Shown: positions 11,466 through 23,263, counted from the stretch's first letter. The stretch is DNA of 64,000 bases from Anodontia alba (GCA_964016985.1 OZ024831.1:21690609-21754608), one strand, 5' to 3'. The notes: generated by a model from the letters alone, not told the origin. Program-made: numbers and translations.

Positions 11466-12314
11466 TGTGCTGGGTATTTGAAATAAAAACTTCAATGTCC
11501 AGGAAATGCAACAGTTACATAACAGCTCTGGAAGAAAAGCGATTTGAGACCAAGTATCCATTTCACCGAAACTAGAATGCAAAGGTGTTCTAACAGAAGT
11601 ACTACACGTGCATTAACAACGACAAGACTGTTGAGCGGGGTTGGGTGGCAGCGGTGGGTCAGGCAGCAGCTGGAATATCTCTTGCAAATAATGAATCTTC
11701 GTCCTCACTCCTGATGCTGTTCCAGCTACACACTCTTTTGGTCGGCATTAACCCGGCCAGCTAGCAATCTACTTACATCTATATCGGGCCGTTAACGGCC
11801 CGATACAGATTTAAGCAGAACGCATGCTGTGAAGGTCATGGTAAAGGTGAACATGTCCATTTGTTCTCTGAAAGATTTTCATTGTTCCTTTGAGCCGCAG
11901 CGTGAGAAAACGTACCTTTGGACATGGGTGCCCACCGAAGACTCAAATTAGCCTTCATTTCCGTGCAGTCAGATAAGATTCTTCGTTGTCCAATGAAGGG
12001 ACTTTATATCATTTGCTATCCGTAACGCCCCAGTGAAGATTCTGATCGGACTGCGCGAATGCTTTTGAAACGATTACATGTACCATTGTTCTTTTACAAG
12101 GACAAAATTCTCTGTTCATCAAAAGCCTATGAAGGCGTGTTTGTCGTGTTCCTCTATTACAGTTCTTCTCCAGACCTCAGCTGTTGTTCTTTAGAAGCAG
12201 ACAGGGGGCCTTACACTGAGATCTTAATCCTTGTAGTAAATGAAAAATTGGCCAAAGTCAGTGAAGTATGAAATATAGATCAAAGTCAAATGTTAGTGTT
12301 GGACTATATTGATT
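11466..12314. other. No gene supported; one short palindrome
   Basis: A palindrome TATCGGGCCGTTAACGGCCC lies near 11790-11810. A 70-codon frame at 12059-12271 has no recognisable domain or splice context. Confidence 0.4.
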
Positions 12315-12590
12315 GAGTTGGGGTTTTACGGTCCAGTCGACCCATTATGTTTATGTCGAGCGGTCAGTTTACCTAACCCACTTAGCAGTTAACCAGAACT
12401 TGTGCACATTCTTTCGCCAGAAACTGACAACTGCCCTTCTTGAATCAGCGGAAGGAAGAGAATAAGCGTAGAAAATATTTCATGATCTATCTCTACGAAA
12501 TAGTGTTGCCGGACACGGTGGGGATCGAACCCGCAACCTCCCGATCACCAGTCGGGCGCGCATCCGACCAAGTCATCGATGCCGACTGTG
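12315..12590 (-). mobile_element. tRNA-derived SINE, old copy
   Basis: Reads tail to head on the plus strand: GGGGTTTTACGGTCCAGTCG, CATTCTTTCGCCAGAAACTG, CTTCTTGAATCAGCGGAAGG, then the B box (GGATCGAACCCGCAACCTCC) and the A-box end (CATCGATGCCGAC). The anticodon-arm region differs from younger copies. Confidence 0.8.
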
Positions 12591-13470
12591 TTGGACTATA
12601 ATTGCCGTTCGCCAAATCAACAGTGGTCTCAACATCAATACCTTAACCTTACAGCTAATGATAATGATGATTATTTCGTGTTTTACGTCTGTTTCAGTAT
12701 TAGTTAAGCCATATCGAGATGATGAAGGGGTGACAGTGAAGGCTATGTGCAATAAAGTTCCATACAATCAGGAATCGAACTCCGCCCCCAGCGGGATTTC
12801 AAACCCGGAACCTTGTGACCCGACGTCTGTCTCGCTAACTGCTGACCCAAGAAATCCTATTTCTATTTTCTTAAAAAATATCGCCAACTAGTCGTCTGCT
12901 GAATTTGACCCAAAAGAAGTAAAGGTTAACGCATAAGGTGAATATTTTGTCCATGCTAATGCACATGCAATAAGCATTTCTTTGCTTCACAAAGGCGCGA
13001 TAAAAACTAGTCACCACTGAAGTCTGCCTTCACATGTTAGCAAACTAATCGTTCTTCCATTTTATTATAAAACTAAAAATGTCTATGCAAAGAGAACATC
13101 TTTAATACCCAATCATAATTCATAGTAAAAATTTGTGACTGGCCATTTCAACAAAATATGTCCTGACATAAGCGAACTGCATATGCCCAGACCAGAATGT
13201 GCACAAGTTCAGCTCTTTTTTACCAATGGACTTCGCTGGTACCGAAACTGGTAAATTAAGTTGCATATAACCGAAGACATGCGGTTAACGTGCGAATCGA
13301 CAAATTAAGTGGTGCGGTTGAACCAGCCAAAGTATCCAAATTGTCATTTTAACCTGTACAGATGTGACTGAAACTACAACACTCACACAGTGCCGTAGTC
13401 AGAACGGAATTATTTACGCACCCCAAAGAAAAAGCTTGAAAAAAATATGCATAGAATCACTTCTAAAATA
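12591..13470. other. No gene supported
   Basis: A decayed tRNA-like B box (GGGATTTCAAACCCGGAACC) occurs at 12799. A CAGCAGAC-family end fragment (GTCGTCTGCTGAATTTGACC) occurs near 12891. The rest shows no pattern. Confidence 0.4.
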
Positions 13471-13538
13471 GGGGCTACTCTTAAAGGAAAGAATTTGCTC
13501 CCAGAGGGAGCAAATTCTTTCCTTTAAGATCAGCCCCT
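13471..13538. repeat. Near-perfect hairpin, about 68 bp
   Basis: GGGGCTACTCTTAAAGGAAA on the left is mirrored by TTTCCTTTAAGATCAGCCCC on the right, with apex GCTCCCAGAGGGAGC. A decayed relative lies at about 13778-13870 (GGGGTCTACTATATTAGG ... AGAACAGTCCCC), showing that it is a repeat family. Confidence 0.8.
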
Positions 13539-13937
13539 GTGGTTAAGAAGCAAATATTTATGTTAATGAGACTTTATTGTATTTTTTTTTCTTACGCATG
13601 CTACACACGTGCGTAATATGCGTAATGAGCGTTACGCCTATGGCACAAGCCAAAGACTGATCACAAATAAGCTTTAAGGGACTGTATACACCTGATACAA
13701 TTTACGCCATTTCCGCCAAGGGAGACCATTTTTTGGACATACTGTTTGCTTTACTGCACGACATACCTTTTGAAAAGGGGTCTACTATATTAGGAAAGAG
13801 TTTTCTCCCTCTGGGAACAAATTGTTTTATAATAGAACAGTCCCCTTTTCATAAGAGGAAACAATTCGACAAAGCAACTCCCATAGCTCTAGTTAAGGCG
13901 CTTTTTTTTTTAATCCAAAACTATTGATATTTTAATT

Positions 13938-14034
13938 ATTTCTCCACAAAAACATATGTTGTGTACTCATTAGAAGCGCCTCTCCGAGGCGCTTCTAATG
14001 AGTACCCACAACATATGTTTTCATGGAGAAATTA
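13938..14034. repeat. Central palindrome of an ACGAAAAC-type MITE, variant
   Basis: TTTCTCC.C.AAAACATATGTTG with arms TGTACTCATTAGAAGCGCCT / AGGCGCTTCTAATGAGTACC. This is the CTCC/AGAAGCGCC subfamily also seen at 23693 and 28010. Confidence 0.75.
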
Positions 14035-14600
14035 GATATTAACCTGATACCCACTCTTATCTAGGACTCCCCTTAACCTATCAATATCCCTTATTTGAAA
14101 TTTAAAAAAATTGACTGGTTGAACTGCAAGCATTATTTTCGTTGTCGGTCCTCTTGTTGTATCAGTGGTATATGGCTACAACAGCTATTCTATACATTCT
14201 GTCATACTCACAGCACATACTGGAATACATACTTGGACTGTCTATTTCCTTAAATAAATCCTACCAACGCCAATGCAATAAGCAATGTCATGGGGAAAGG
14301 GCCATGATAGAATGTGCTAACAACAAAGGTGCATTCAGTAGACTCTCGTTATCTCACTGATAACTCAAACTAGTGCTCAAGTCAAACTAAATTAAAAACA
14401 ATACTTGTTTTGTTTGTCATGCATGTCTTATATATCATCTTCCTTTTTCTCAACTACTGTTATTTCAAACCAAAAATTCTGGTCCCTTGTAATTTGAGAT
14501 AAAGAGAGTACACTGTATCAGCCTGCTCATTTGCACAGTCTGATGATGCCTATCTTCGTTCATCAGCTGTATTCTGCAATATTCAATAATTCTGTCAAGG
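14035..14600. other. Downstream flank of the ZP gene; no gene seen
   Basis: No coding or repeat pattern apart from simple AT richness. On the minus strand this is just past the inferred polyadenylation site of the ZP gene. Confidence 0.4.
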
Positions 14601-14650
14601 ACAATGAAGACTCTGGTCAGACTGCGCATTGGCGCGGTCTGAACAGAGTC

Positions 14651-14656
14651 TTTATT
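14651..14656 (-). promoter_or_regulatory. Candidate polyadenylation signal AATAAA for the ZP gene
   Basis: AATAAA on the minus strand, 71 nt beyond the ZP stop codon. It sits at the edge of a palindrome (14609-14652, GACTCTGGTCAGACTGCGC / GCGCGGTCTGAACAGAGTC), so it may have been supplied by a repeat. Confidence 0.4.
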
Positions 14657-14726
14657 GTCTGAATATGTGATAAAGGCAGTTCTCTCATGTTTCAGCCTAT
14701 ATATAAATATTATCCATGATACAATC

Positions 14727-14797
14727 CTAGGTTCTCCATATTGACACCACAACAGCAAATGCTGACAATGATGCAGCGCTGGACATCTTCAGCGTAC
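14727..14797 (-). CDS. ZP protein, last exon (hydrophobic C-terminus, stop)
   Basis: The acceptor TTTTCTGTTCATTTCAG is strong. The exon starts with two bases that complete the phase-1 codon of the preceding exon and encodes 22 residues ending ...SLSAFAVVVSIWRT and TAG (14729-14727). The hydrophobic run after SGGG-TLKMSSA looks like a GPI-attachment signal or a short transmembrane anchor, as ZP precursors normally carry downstream of the ZP domain. A GGGCCC-end MITE (14819-15057) sits just upstream of the acceptor. The intron to the previous exon is 9.8 kb. Confidence 0.72.
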
Positions 14798-14818
14798 CTG
14801 AAATGAACAGAAAATACA

Positions 14819-15057
14819 GGGCCCAGTTGTTCAAAACTAACGATGTCGTTAGTTAACGATTCGTTAAAATTTTAATTGAGTGATACGCAAATATGCTGAA
14901 ATATTTTGCTGAAAAAATGTGAGTAGCTTTTGCAGTGCTACTGCACATTTTTTCAGCAAAACATATCAAAATATTGTGTATTGAATCCGCTAAAACAGTT
15001 AACGAAATGACCCTTAACGAGCCCGTTAAGCTAACGACGCTTTGAACAGCTGGGCCC
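14819..15057. mobile_element. MITE, GGGCCC-end family, 239 bp
   Basis: Complete copy with both GGGCCCAG termini, subterminal palindromes and a central hairpin (GTGAGTAGCTTTTGC / CACATTTTTTCAGC). It lies about 20 bp intronward of the last ZP exon's acceptor. Confidence 0.82.
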
Positions 15058-15546
15058 AGGTTATCTTCTGGGTCTAATGATTTCAGTGACACTGCATATA
15101 AAAACAAACAAACAAAAAAAAAACGACCATAGCTGAGAGTACAGCTGACTCTCGTTATCTCGACCTCGCTTATCTCGAATAACCGCTTATCTCGAAGCGA
15201 AAATCTGGTCCCTGCAAAAACATGAAAATCTAACAACAGGTAACAAAATATTGTGAAAAAGAGGAGAAATTGCTTCACTTTCCCACAATATTTTTAACGT
15301 ATCTCTAACTTCAGGAGTCAAATTACATACACATTTGTTAAATGTGGTTGTACTATTTATTTGTTCCTAAATTCTGCAAATCTGATATGTCGAGGTACAG
15401 ATATCTCGAAGTATTTCAGAGAGTCCTTTGGAATTCGAGATAACGAGAGCCGAATGTACATCTTACATGAGCACGTAAAAGTAAAATACAAGGTGTACAC
15501 GGTTCCAGTGACAGGCTATGACATCATTTGGTATGATATCATTTAA
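15058..15546. other. Intron sequence, nothing recognised
   Basis: Contains short TCTCGTTATCTCG / TATCTCGAA phrases in both orientations around 15160-15200 and 15400-15450 (a possible degraded foldback). No exon signal. Confidence 0.4.
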
Positions 15547-15570
15547 GCCGGCCTCGGTGGCTCAGTTGGA

Positions 15571-16680
15571 TGGATGGATGGATATTTTGTTTATAGACGC
15601 TCAACCCTAAAAGGGCATATAGCGTCTAATAAGTTTTATGTTATATGATGATTTTATTTAATGAGAAATTTAAAAATATCTAGGATTGATGTATTTATTT
15701 TAAAGAGATAAAGTATCAATGATTTTAAGTGATTAAAAATACTGATCATATTTTATTAAAAAGTCCGATCTCTTTAAGAAAGTCGAGTATTTTCTGAGTT
15801 GGCATATCAAAAAGTTCCTTTATAGTTTTTATATTAAAATACTTTGTGCGAATGTGATTAAATTCAGCACAAGTGATAAGAAAATGTTTGACTGTGAAAG
15901 GTTCATTACAAGGAATGCAGAATGGAGCTTGTTCATTGTTTAAAATATAAGAATGAGTAATTCTAGTGTGTCCAAGTCTACATCTCGTGATTTTTGTTTG
16001 TTCTTTTCTGCTGAGATTAGAAAATGTGCATTTGCTGTTAAAATTTGGTTTGATTTCATTTAATTTATTATAAGTTTGTGTTTCCCAAACAGACTGACAT
16101 TTGTTGTTGATGTATTGACAGACGTTTGATTTAAAGTCGGAGTGAGGAATTTTGAAATTGGTTATTACTAAGGATAATGCAGATTTGGCTTCTGAATCTG
16201 CTAATTCATTTCCACGAATATTAACGTGGCTGGGAAGCCAACAAAATACAATTTCTTTTGAAGCGGAAAGATAATAATATTTTTTAAGAATTTGCTGAAT
16301 TAATGGGTTTGTATGGTGTAAATCTTTAAGAGATTTTAATACAGAAAGAGAATCTGAATAAATGATAAACTGTTTTTCAGACTGATCTCTGATATGGTAA
16401 AGTGCAATATCTATTGCCTTGGCTTCGGCGGTAAAAATGGAGCTATTATCAGGTAATCTGATACTGTCAGTAAAATTTGGACTAATAACAGAGCAAGCAA
16501 CTTTCTCATCTTGTTTCGAACCATCTGTATAAATTGACAGGTAATGTTTATAATTTGATTTGATTTCTAAAAATTCATTCTTAAAAATATGCGACTCGAC
16601 TTCTGTTTTTTTATTTTTATGAAGGTCTAAAATAATCTTTGGAGGGTTTAACGTCCATGGCTCTTTTGATGGAAAAGAAA
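15571..16680 (-). mobile_element. LINE copy F, 5'-truncated, 1.1 kb
   Basis: The 3' end is complete: (TGGA)n tail, stem-loop and the C-terminal ORF2 coding region including RNase H. It is truncated at GGAAAAGAAA (16680). It is flanked by a perfect 14-bp target-site duplication GTGGCTCAGTTGGA (15557-15570 and 16681-16694) taken from the SINE A box. Sequence is close to copies C and G, so it is a young insertion. Confidence 0.95.
15745..16676 (-). pseudogene. LINE copy F ORF2 C-terminal fragment (RNase H)
   Basis: The remaining frame covers the RNase H domain (YTDGSK, AEAKAI, YSDSLS, SHVNIRGNELAD) and the C-terminal Cys/His motif. There is no start codon or RT, so it is a dead fragment by 5' truncation rather than by mutation. 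Confidence 0.85.
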
Positions 16681-17019
16681 GTGGCTCAGTTGGATGCGCC
16701 GTCCGACTGGAGACCAGGAGGTCGTGGGTTCAACCCCCGCCGAGGTCGGCAACTTTCTTTCGTGGAGATTGATCATGAAATATTTTCTACGGTCATTCTC
16801 TCCTTTCCGCTGATTCAAGAAGGGCAATTGTCAGTTTCTTGCGAAAGAATGTGCACAATATTGGTTCTCCTTAGGAGACAATTTGCATGAAATGTCAAAT
16901 CCTGTTTTCTGGGAAAAATAAGAAAAATATTTCAAAATGCCGTCTGCTGAAAATTTTACTCAGAGTGCTAAGCGTTAAGATATGGTAACATGACAACGTA
17001 AAATAAATCAAAAGGTTTT

Positions 17020-18690
17020 AACTCCCTGAGTTATGCGCCCTTGGCCCTAATTCCGGTATACACAAAACATCAACCTACTGTACATGTTGTACCAGGTTTC
17101 AACTTTGTTACCCTTACAGTTCTTGAGAAAAGTGCGCCAAACATTTTTCATAAATGGAAAATTGTAAACCCTATCAGGGGATGTAACTCCAAGAGTTATA
17201 GGCCCTTGGCCCTGGTTTTGGTATACACGATACAACATCCATGTGTGTACCAAGTTTCATTTTTATAGCTTTCATGGTTCCTGAGAAATCTGTAATGATT
17301 TTTTTTTTCATTTATGGCAAATTGTAAAACCTATCCAAGAGTTATAGACCCTTGGCCCTGATTATAGTATACACGATACAACAGCCCACTGTCCATGTGT
17401 GTACCAAGTTTCACTTTTATAGCTTTCATGGTTCCCGAGAATTTTGTAATGAAAATTTTTCATTAATGGCAAATTGTAAAACCTAACCAAGAGTTATGGG
17501 CCCTTGGCCCTGATTTTGGTATACACATAACATCAGCCCATTGTACATGTCTTTAACAGGTTTCAACTTTGTAGCCCTTACAGTTCTTGAGAAAATTGTG
17601 ACGAAATTTTCTCATTAATGTTATAGGCCCTTGGCCCTGATTCTGGTATACACGATACATCAGCCCACTGTCCATGTGTATACCAGATTTTAAAGTTGTA
17701 ACCCTTACAGTTTTTGAGAAAAACGTGACGATATTTTTTTCAATTATGTTATAGACCCTTGGCCCTGCTTCTTGTTTACACAATACATCAGCCCCGTGTC
17801 CATGTGTGACTCAGGTTTCAACTTTGTAACCCACCCTTACGGTTCTTGAGAAAAGTGTGACAAAAGTTTCATTCAAGACAAATTCTAAAACCTATCAATG
17901 GATGTAACTCCCAAGAGTTATAGGCCCTTTGTCCTGATTCAGGTATACACGATACAACAGCCTACTGTCCATGTGTGTACCAGGTTTCAACTTTGTTACC
18001 CTTACAGTTCTTGAGAAAAGAGCAACAAACATGTTTTATAAATGGCAAATTGTAAAAACCTATCAAGGAATGCAGTTCCTAGAGTTATAGGCCCTTTGCC
18101 CTGATTCAGGTATACACGATATAAAAGCCCACTGTCCGTGTGTGTACCAAGTTTCAACTTTGTAACGCTTACGGTTCTTGAGAAAAGTGGAACAAAATAT
18201 TCATTAATGGCAAATTGTAAAACCTATCAAGGGATATAACTCCAATAGTTATAGACCCTAGGCCCTGATTTCGGTAAACACGATACATCAGCTCACAGCC
18301 CACGTGTGTACCAAGTTTATTTTTTGTAGCCCATTACAATTCTTGAGAAAAGAGAGACAATTTTTTCGTTAACGGCAAACTGTAAAACCTATCAAGGGAT
18401 GTAACTCTAAGAGTTATGGGCCCTTGGCCCTGATTTTGATATATACGATACATCAACCCACTGTTCATGTGTGTACCAAGTTTCAATTTTAAATCTTTCA
18501 TAGTTCCTGGGAAATCTGTAACGAAAACGTTTCATTAATGGTAAATTGTAAGATCTATCAAGGGATCTAACTCCAAGAGTTATGTGCCCTTGCACCTGAT
18601 TCAGATAAACACGATATATCAACCCATTGGGAATGTGTGTATCAAATTTCAACTATGTAACCCTTACAGTTCTTGATAAAAGGGGACGAA
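17020..18690. repeat. ~165-bp tandem array, about 11 units, in the ZP intron
   Basis: The phrase GAGTTATAGGCCCTTGGCCC recurs at 17036, 17201, 17347, 17499, 17626, 17754, 17923, 18090, 18254, 18419 and 18585. Spacing is about 165 bp with shorter deletion variants (127-152). Each unit also has GTATACACGATACA, CCATGTGTGTACCAAG and CAGTTCTTGAGAAAA. The array ends in GATGATGGACGG-rich sequence. Open frames through it are artefacts. Confidence 0.92.
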
Positions 18691-18984
18691 AATTTATCTA
18701 ATGATGATGGACGGAATGGCGGACGGAAGGAGGAAATGACGGAAGGACAAGACAAATCCAGTATTGCTCCATTTTTTGCAAAGCGGGGCTTTTATAACAA
18801 CAAAAAAGATAATAATAAAATATTAACTACACTATATTGAAGTGCGACGAAACATTTTACAGTCGCCGAAGCAAAATGCTACAGTTAGCCCTTAACCCTT
18901 GCCATGCTAAATAAATGAAAATTGTCAATAAAAGCAGCGCTTATTCGATACTCCAACATAAATCATAAAACTTTTATCTATCAA

Positions 18985-21110
18985 AATTTAAGTTTCAAGT
19001 GCCGGCGTGACCTTGAAAATAAAGTCAAGGTCACCAAACTCTAATAATACAAGATTCCTAAAATTATAAAGCAAGATACACAGGAAAAACAAAAGTGTTA
19101 GAGACATTAAAAAATTGCAAAAGAGAATAACTATAACAGAATTGATCCCCTGACCCCTTTTTTTTTGTAGCAGCAGCATCTCATGAATATGAACATTTAT
19201 GCAAATTGTGTTAAGATTCCTAATAATACTAATCAAGATATGCAGGAAAAAAGATAGAGTGCACATAAGGCTCACGTTTTGAGTATTTATAATATAGTGA
19301 CCTTAAAATAAGGTCAAGGTCACCAAAATCTAATCACTTCTTTCTCCTATCCTGATGATGTATCTCTGCTAGTTTTGTCAAATTCCTGCCATTGGTTAAA
19401 GAGATAGTGTACACACAAACTTTTTACTGCATTAAGAAATTTTACAAAGGGCAATAACTCAAAGAGAATGGGCCCCTAGCCCTTACTTTCTCTTATGTAG
19501 GTACACCTTATTGATATCAATGTGTCACATAAGCTTTTTTCTATCACAAATTGAGTTTCAAAGTGTCAGTGTGGCCTTGAAAATGAGGTCCAGGTCACCA
19601 AAACCTAATCACTTCTTTCCCTCGTCCCAATGAAGTATCTGTGCTAGCTTGAACAAATTCCATCTAATGATTCATGAGATAGGGTGCACACAAGGGTCAT
19701 GTTTAGAGTCTTTATAACGTAATGACCTTGAAAATGAGGTCAAGGTCACAAAAATCTAATCACTTCTTTCCCATTTCCTAACGATGTATCTGTACTACTT
19801 TTGTCAAATTCCAGTCATTGGTTAAAGAGATAGTGTGCATACAAACTTTTTACTGCATTAAGAAATTTTATAAAGGGCAATAACTCAAAGAGAATGGGCC
19901 CCTAGCCCTTACTTTCTCTTATGTAGGTACACCTCATTGATATCAATGTGTCACAGAAGCTTTTTTTCTATCACAAATTGAGTTTCAAAGTGTCAGTGTG
20001 GCCTTGAAAATGAGGTCCAGGTCACCAAAACCTAATCACTTCTTTCCCTCGTCCCAATGAAGTATCTGTGCTAGCTTGAACAAATTCCATCTAATGATTC
20101 ATGAGATAGGGTGAACACAAGGGTCATTTTTAGAGGGTGAACACAAGGGTCATTTTTAGAGTCTTTATAATGTAGTGACCTTGAAAATGAGGTCAAGATC
20201 ACAAAGATCTAATCACTTTTTTCCCATTTCCTAACGATGTATCTGTGCTAGTTTGGCAAAATTCCAGCCATTGGTTCAAGATAAAGTGTGCATACAAGCT
20301 TTTTTTTACTATCAAAATTTGAGTTTCAAAGTGTCGGTGTGACCTTAAAAATAAGATAAAGGTCACCAAAATATTATCACTTCTTTCCCCAGTCCCAATA
20401 ATATATCTGTGCTAATTTGGTCAAATTCCATCCATTGATTCATGAAATACAGTGCACAGAAGGCTCACTTATTGAGTATTTATAATAAGTGACCTTGAAA
20501 ATAAGGTCAAGATCAACAAACTCTAATCACTTCTTTCCCCCATCCTGATGATGTTTCAGTGCTAGTTTGGTCAAATTCCAGCCATTGGTTAAAGAGATAG
20601 TGTGCACATAAACTTTTTACTGCATTAACAAGGCTCACTTTTTGAGTATTTATAATGAAGTGACCTTAAAAATTAGGTCAAGGTCACCAAAATCTAATCA
20701 CTTCTTTCCCTCATCCTTATGATGTACCTGTGCTAGTTTGGTCAAAGTCCAGCCATTGGTTAAAAAGATAGTGTGCACACAAACGTTTTCTGCATTAACA
20801 AGGCTCACTTTTTGAATATGTATAATGTAGTGACCTTGAAAATAAGGTCAGGTCACCAAAATCTAATCAATTCTTTTACCCATCCTGATGATGTATTTGT
20901 GCTAGTTTGGTCAAATTCCAGCTGTTGGTTAAAGAGATAGTGTGCACACAAACTTTTACTTCATTAAGAAAAAAATTTACACACAAACTTTTTACTTCAT
21001 TAAGAAAAAAATTTACAAAGGGCAATAACTCCAAGAGAATAGGCCCCTAGCCCTTACTTTCTCTTATGTAGGTACACCTTATTATTGATATCAATATGTC
21101 TGTAGAAATT
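18985..21110. repeat. Complex tandem array with GTGACCTTGAAAATAAGGTC motif
   Basis: About ten units of a basic 150-170 bp repeat containing the quasi-palindrome TGACCTTGAAAATAAGGTCA, AGGTCACCAAAATCTAATC and ACTTCTTTCCC. A higher-order 426-bp unit is duplicated (GGCCCCTAGCCC at 19471 and 19897) and its end is repeated at 21042. TAGAGGGTGAACACAAGGGTC is also doubled near 20110-20160. Confidence 0.9.
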
Positions 21111-21154
21111 GATGAATATCCATCACTGCGTTTTCAAGATATTTAGAAAAAAAC

Positions 21155-21276
21155 AGCGTCGCGGATGGACACACGGACGGACACACGGACGGACGGATGG
21201 ACGGACGGACGGACAACGTGAAAACAGTATACCGCCCCCCCCCCCCCCACACACACACACACGCACACACACACAA
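21155..21276. repeat. (GGAC)n, poly-C and (CA)n microsatellites
   Basis: GGACGGAC repeats to about 21215, a run of about 16 C at about 21233, then CA repeats to 21276. They directly follow the tandem array, as similar GGAC sequence follows the 165-bp array at 18705. Confidence 0.93.
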
Positions 21277-22029
21277 CAAAGTTTACGGGGGCGTATAATT
21301 AAGATGCCACCCCACTTCTAATTTTCAGCCAATCAGATTACCTGATCCAGATTGTTGATACAGATTTACATAATAAATGGCAAATAGTACAGATCGAGAT
21401 CAGTTGGCTTAAGTCAACTGATCTGGATCTACACTGTTTGCAAAGACAGGGCATATCTTGGTTCAGCAGGACTACAGTTAAAGCGCCAATAACAACAGCA
21501 GCAGATGACATTTTGAAATATTCAATATTTTTTTATTATCATTATATCAGAAAGAGGCTTCAAATTTCATCAAGGGCAGACGCTTCACGTTGAATGTTAA
21601 GCCTTATTTTCTCTGAAAAATATTTAGCGAATTTAGAATGTCGTCTACTACAATTCTGTTTGGCACTTTAAGGATTAATGTAAAAATGACACAGACAGTA
21701 GACCATGAAATATATGGCAGGGTCATAATACTGTGGTGATTGAAGCTATGCTAGGGAAGAAGAATCTGTCAGGTTTGTGAGTCATTGTTAATTAGAAATT
21801 GAGCTAAACAAAAGGGTTGACATAAAAATAGCAAAATGATAAGACTATAGGTCCTGGTCATAAAAGATGTTTCACTGTTTCAGCCTAAATTATGAAAGAA
21901 ATCTATTATTGTTGAGGTTTCAGGTAGTCAGAAATAAAGCTAAACTTTAGGGTTGACATTTAAAAACGACAAAACCATTAGACCTTGAAAAGTTGGTTAA
22001 AGCCATAAACTGTTATTCGGTACCGATTG
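21277..22029. other. Intron sequence with one palindrome; no exon seen
   Basis: A palindrome at about 21379-21441 (GCAAATAGTACAGATC / GATCTACACTGTTTGC) belongs to the GCAAACAGTG family. The remainder shows no coding pattern. Confidence 0.5.
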
Positions 22030-22200
22030 AGTGGTAACCTTTACCACTCTCTTGGCTCATTCAGCAGACGTCAAACTGGTGACATTTTGCTTATTTCCAA
22101 CAGAATGTGACATTTCATGCTAATTGTTTCCATTAGAGACACTTTGCATGAAACGTCACAAATTCTGTTTTCTGGGAAAATAAGAATGCTAAGCGTTGAG
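22030..22200. mobile_element. MITE of the CAGCAGAC / CTCTTGGC family
   Basis: Begins ACCACTCTCTTGGCTCATTC and has central arms GACATTTCATGC / GCATGAAACGTC. It ends TTCTGGGAAAATAAGAATG with CTAAGCG. It lacks the usual CGTCTGCTGAA right end. Confidence 0.6.
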
Positions 22201-22929
22201 GAGAAAATGTATGTCTGGTTGATGATTGTGGTAAATGAGATGTGGATATAACCGCAAGGGTTGTCCCAAGTGTTGGAGCGGACGCATAGACGGACAGACG
22301 AACGGAATATCTGCTCACCAAAGCAGGCACCACAAAATTGGATTAAAATCGGAAAAGATAGCGTGACGTCATTGCTCTATATACGGGTAACTCAGTCACG
22401 GGTACAAATCAATGGCGGAAGCAATACGCACTATTTAGAATATATGTCAAAAGCCTCCGGTTCTTTAATTTTACTTACAATTTTATACGTCATTACATGT
22501 ATGGTAATGTATCGAAGACGTACTTTGAAACAATCGTTTTGCTTATTTCTTAGATTAATTCGTACCAAATTAAAAGTTATTAACTAGTGCACCAGAAATG
22601 CATTTCGGACAATTTTAGCCGATTAGAATATTCATCCAGGGATGTGCTTGAGTTTTTCAAGAGGGATATTTTATATAATTTTCTTTTTCCACAACTTGGA
22701 TGAGATGCATTAAAATAAGACAATTATAATAAGATTTATATTTAAGTATTTTCATATATATGTTGTGATATTGTTGTATTTTATGAGGGCCGCATGGTAG
22801 ACTGGCATTTTAACCAAACGTGTAACCCTTTTGAAATATTGTCTAAATGAAAAAAAAAATATATATATTTGTTAGTCGATAAACACCAGGGTGAATCGTA
22901 CAATTATCCGTATTCTTCCTTTATATATC
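22201..22929. other. Intron sequence; no gene called
   Basis: A 108-codon plus-strand frame (22261-22587) ends in a transmembrane-like stretch plus YRRR, but has no domain, start context or splice evidence. I do not call it. Confidence 0.4.
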
Positions 22930-22942
22930 TTCTTAATCTGCT

Positions 22943-23250
22943 GCCGGCCTCGGTGGCTCAGTTGGATGCGCCGTCCGACTGGAGACCAGGAGGTCGCGGG
23001 TTCAACCCCCGAGGTCGGCAACATTCTTTCGTGGAGATTGATCATGAAATATTTTCTACGGTCATTCTCTCCCTTCCGCTGATTCCAGAAGGGCAGTTTT
23101 CAGTTTCTGGCGAAAGAATGTGCACAATACTGGTTAACCGCTTAGAGGACTAAGCCTGCCCAGTAAATGTGTGGTTAGGTAAACTGACCGCGCTCGACAT
23201 GACCCTACTGGGTTGACTGGGCCGTAAAACCTCAACACAAACAAACAAAA
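22943..23250 (+). mobile_element. tRNA-derived SINE, full length (308 bp) with TSD
   Basis: Pol III A box TGGCTCAGTTGG and B box GGTTCAACCCC lie in the tRNA-like head, then a body with ATCATGAAATATTTTC and CGCTTAGAGGACTAAGCC, and an (ACAA)n tail. Perfect 13-bp duplications TTCTTAATCTGCT flank it (22930-22942 and 23251-23263). This is the best reference copy of the family in the window. Confidence 0.97.
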
Positions 23251-23263
23251 TTCTTAATCTGCT

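Larger units (their letters stand above)
15547..16862 (+). mobile_element. tRNA-derived SINE split by LINE copy F
   Basis: The head starts GCCGGCCTCGGTGGCTCAG at 15547. It is interrupted after GTTGGA (15570) and resumes at 16681 with the duplicated GTGGCTCAGTTGGA, followed by the B box GGGTTCAACCCC and the SINE body to about 16862. There it joins a CAGCAGAC-family MITE half (16863-16977). Confidence 0.92.

Noticed and set aside
16690..16890. Open frames across SINE heads (also 22869-23153 and 25176-25400)
   Set aside because: They are SINE sequence read as protein; the same peptide appears wherever the SINE occurs.
22261..22587. 108-codon frame ending in a transmembrane-like stretch and YRRR
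   Set aside because: No domain, no start or splice support, and it lies in the repeat-rich ZP intron. A hydrophobic stretch is common in AT-rich DNA.
22950..23020. tRNA gene
   Set aside because: A and B boxes are present, but the cloverleaf stems do not close, and the sequence continues into a SINE body and tail with TSDs.
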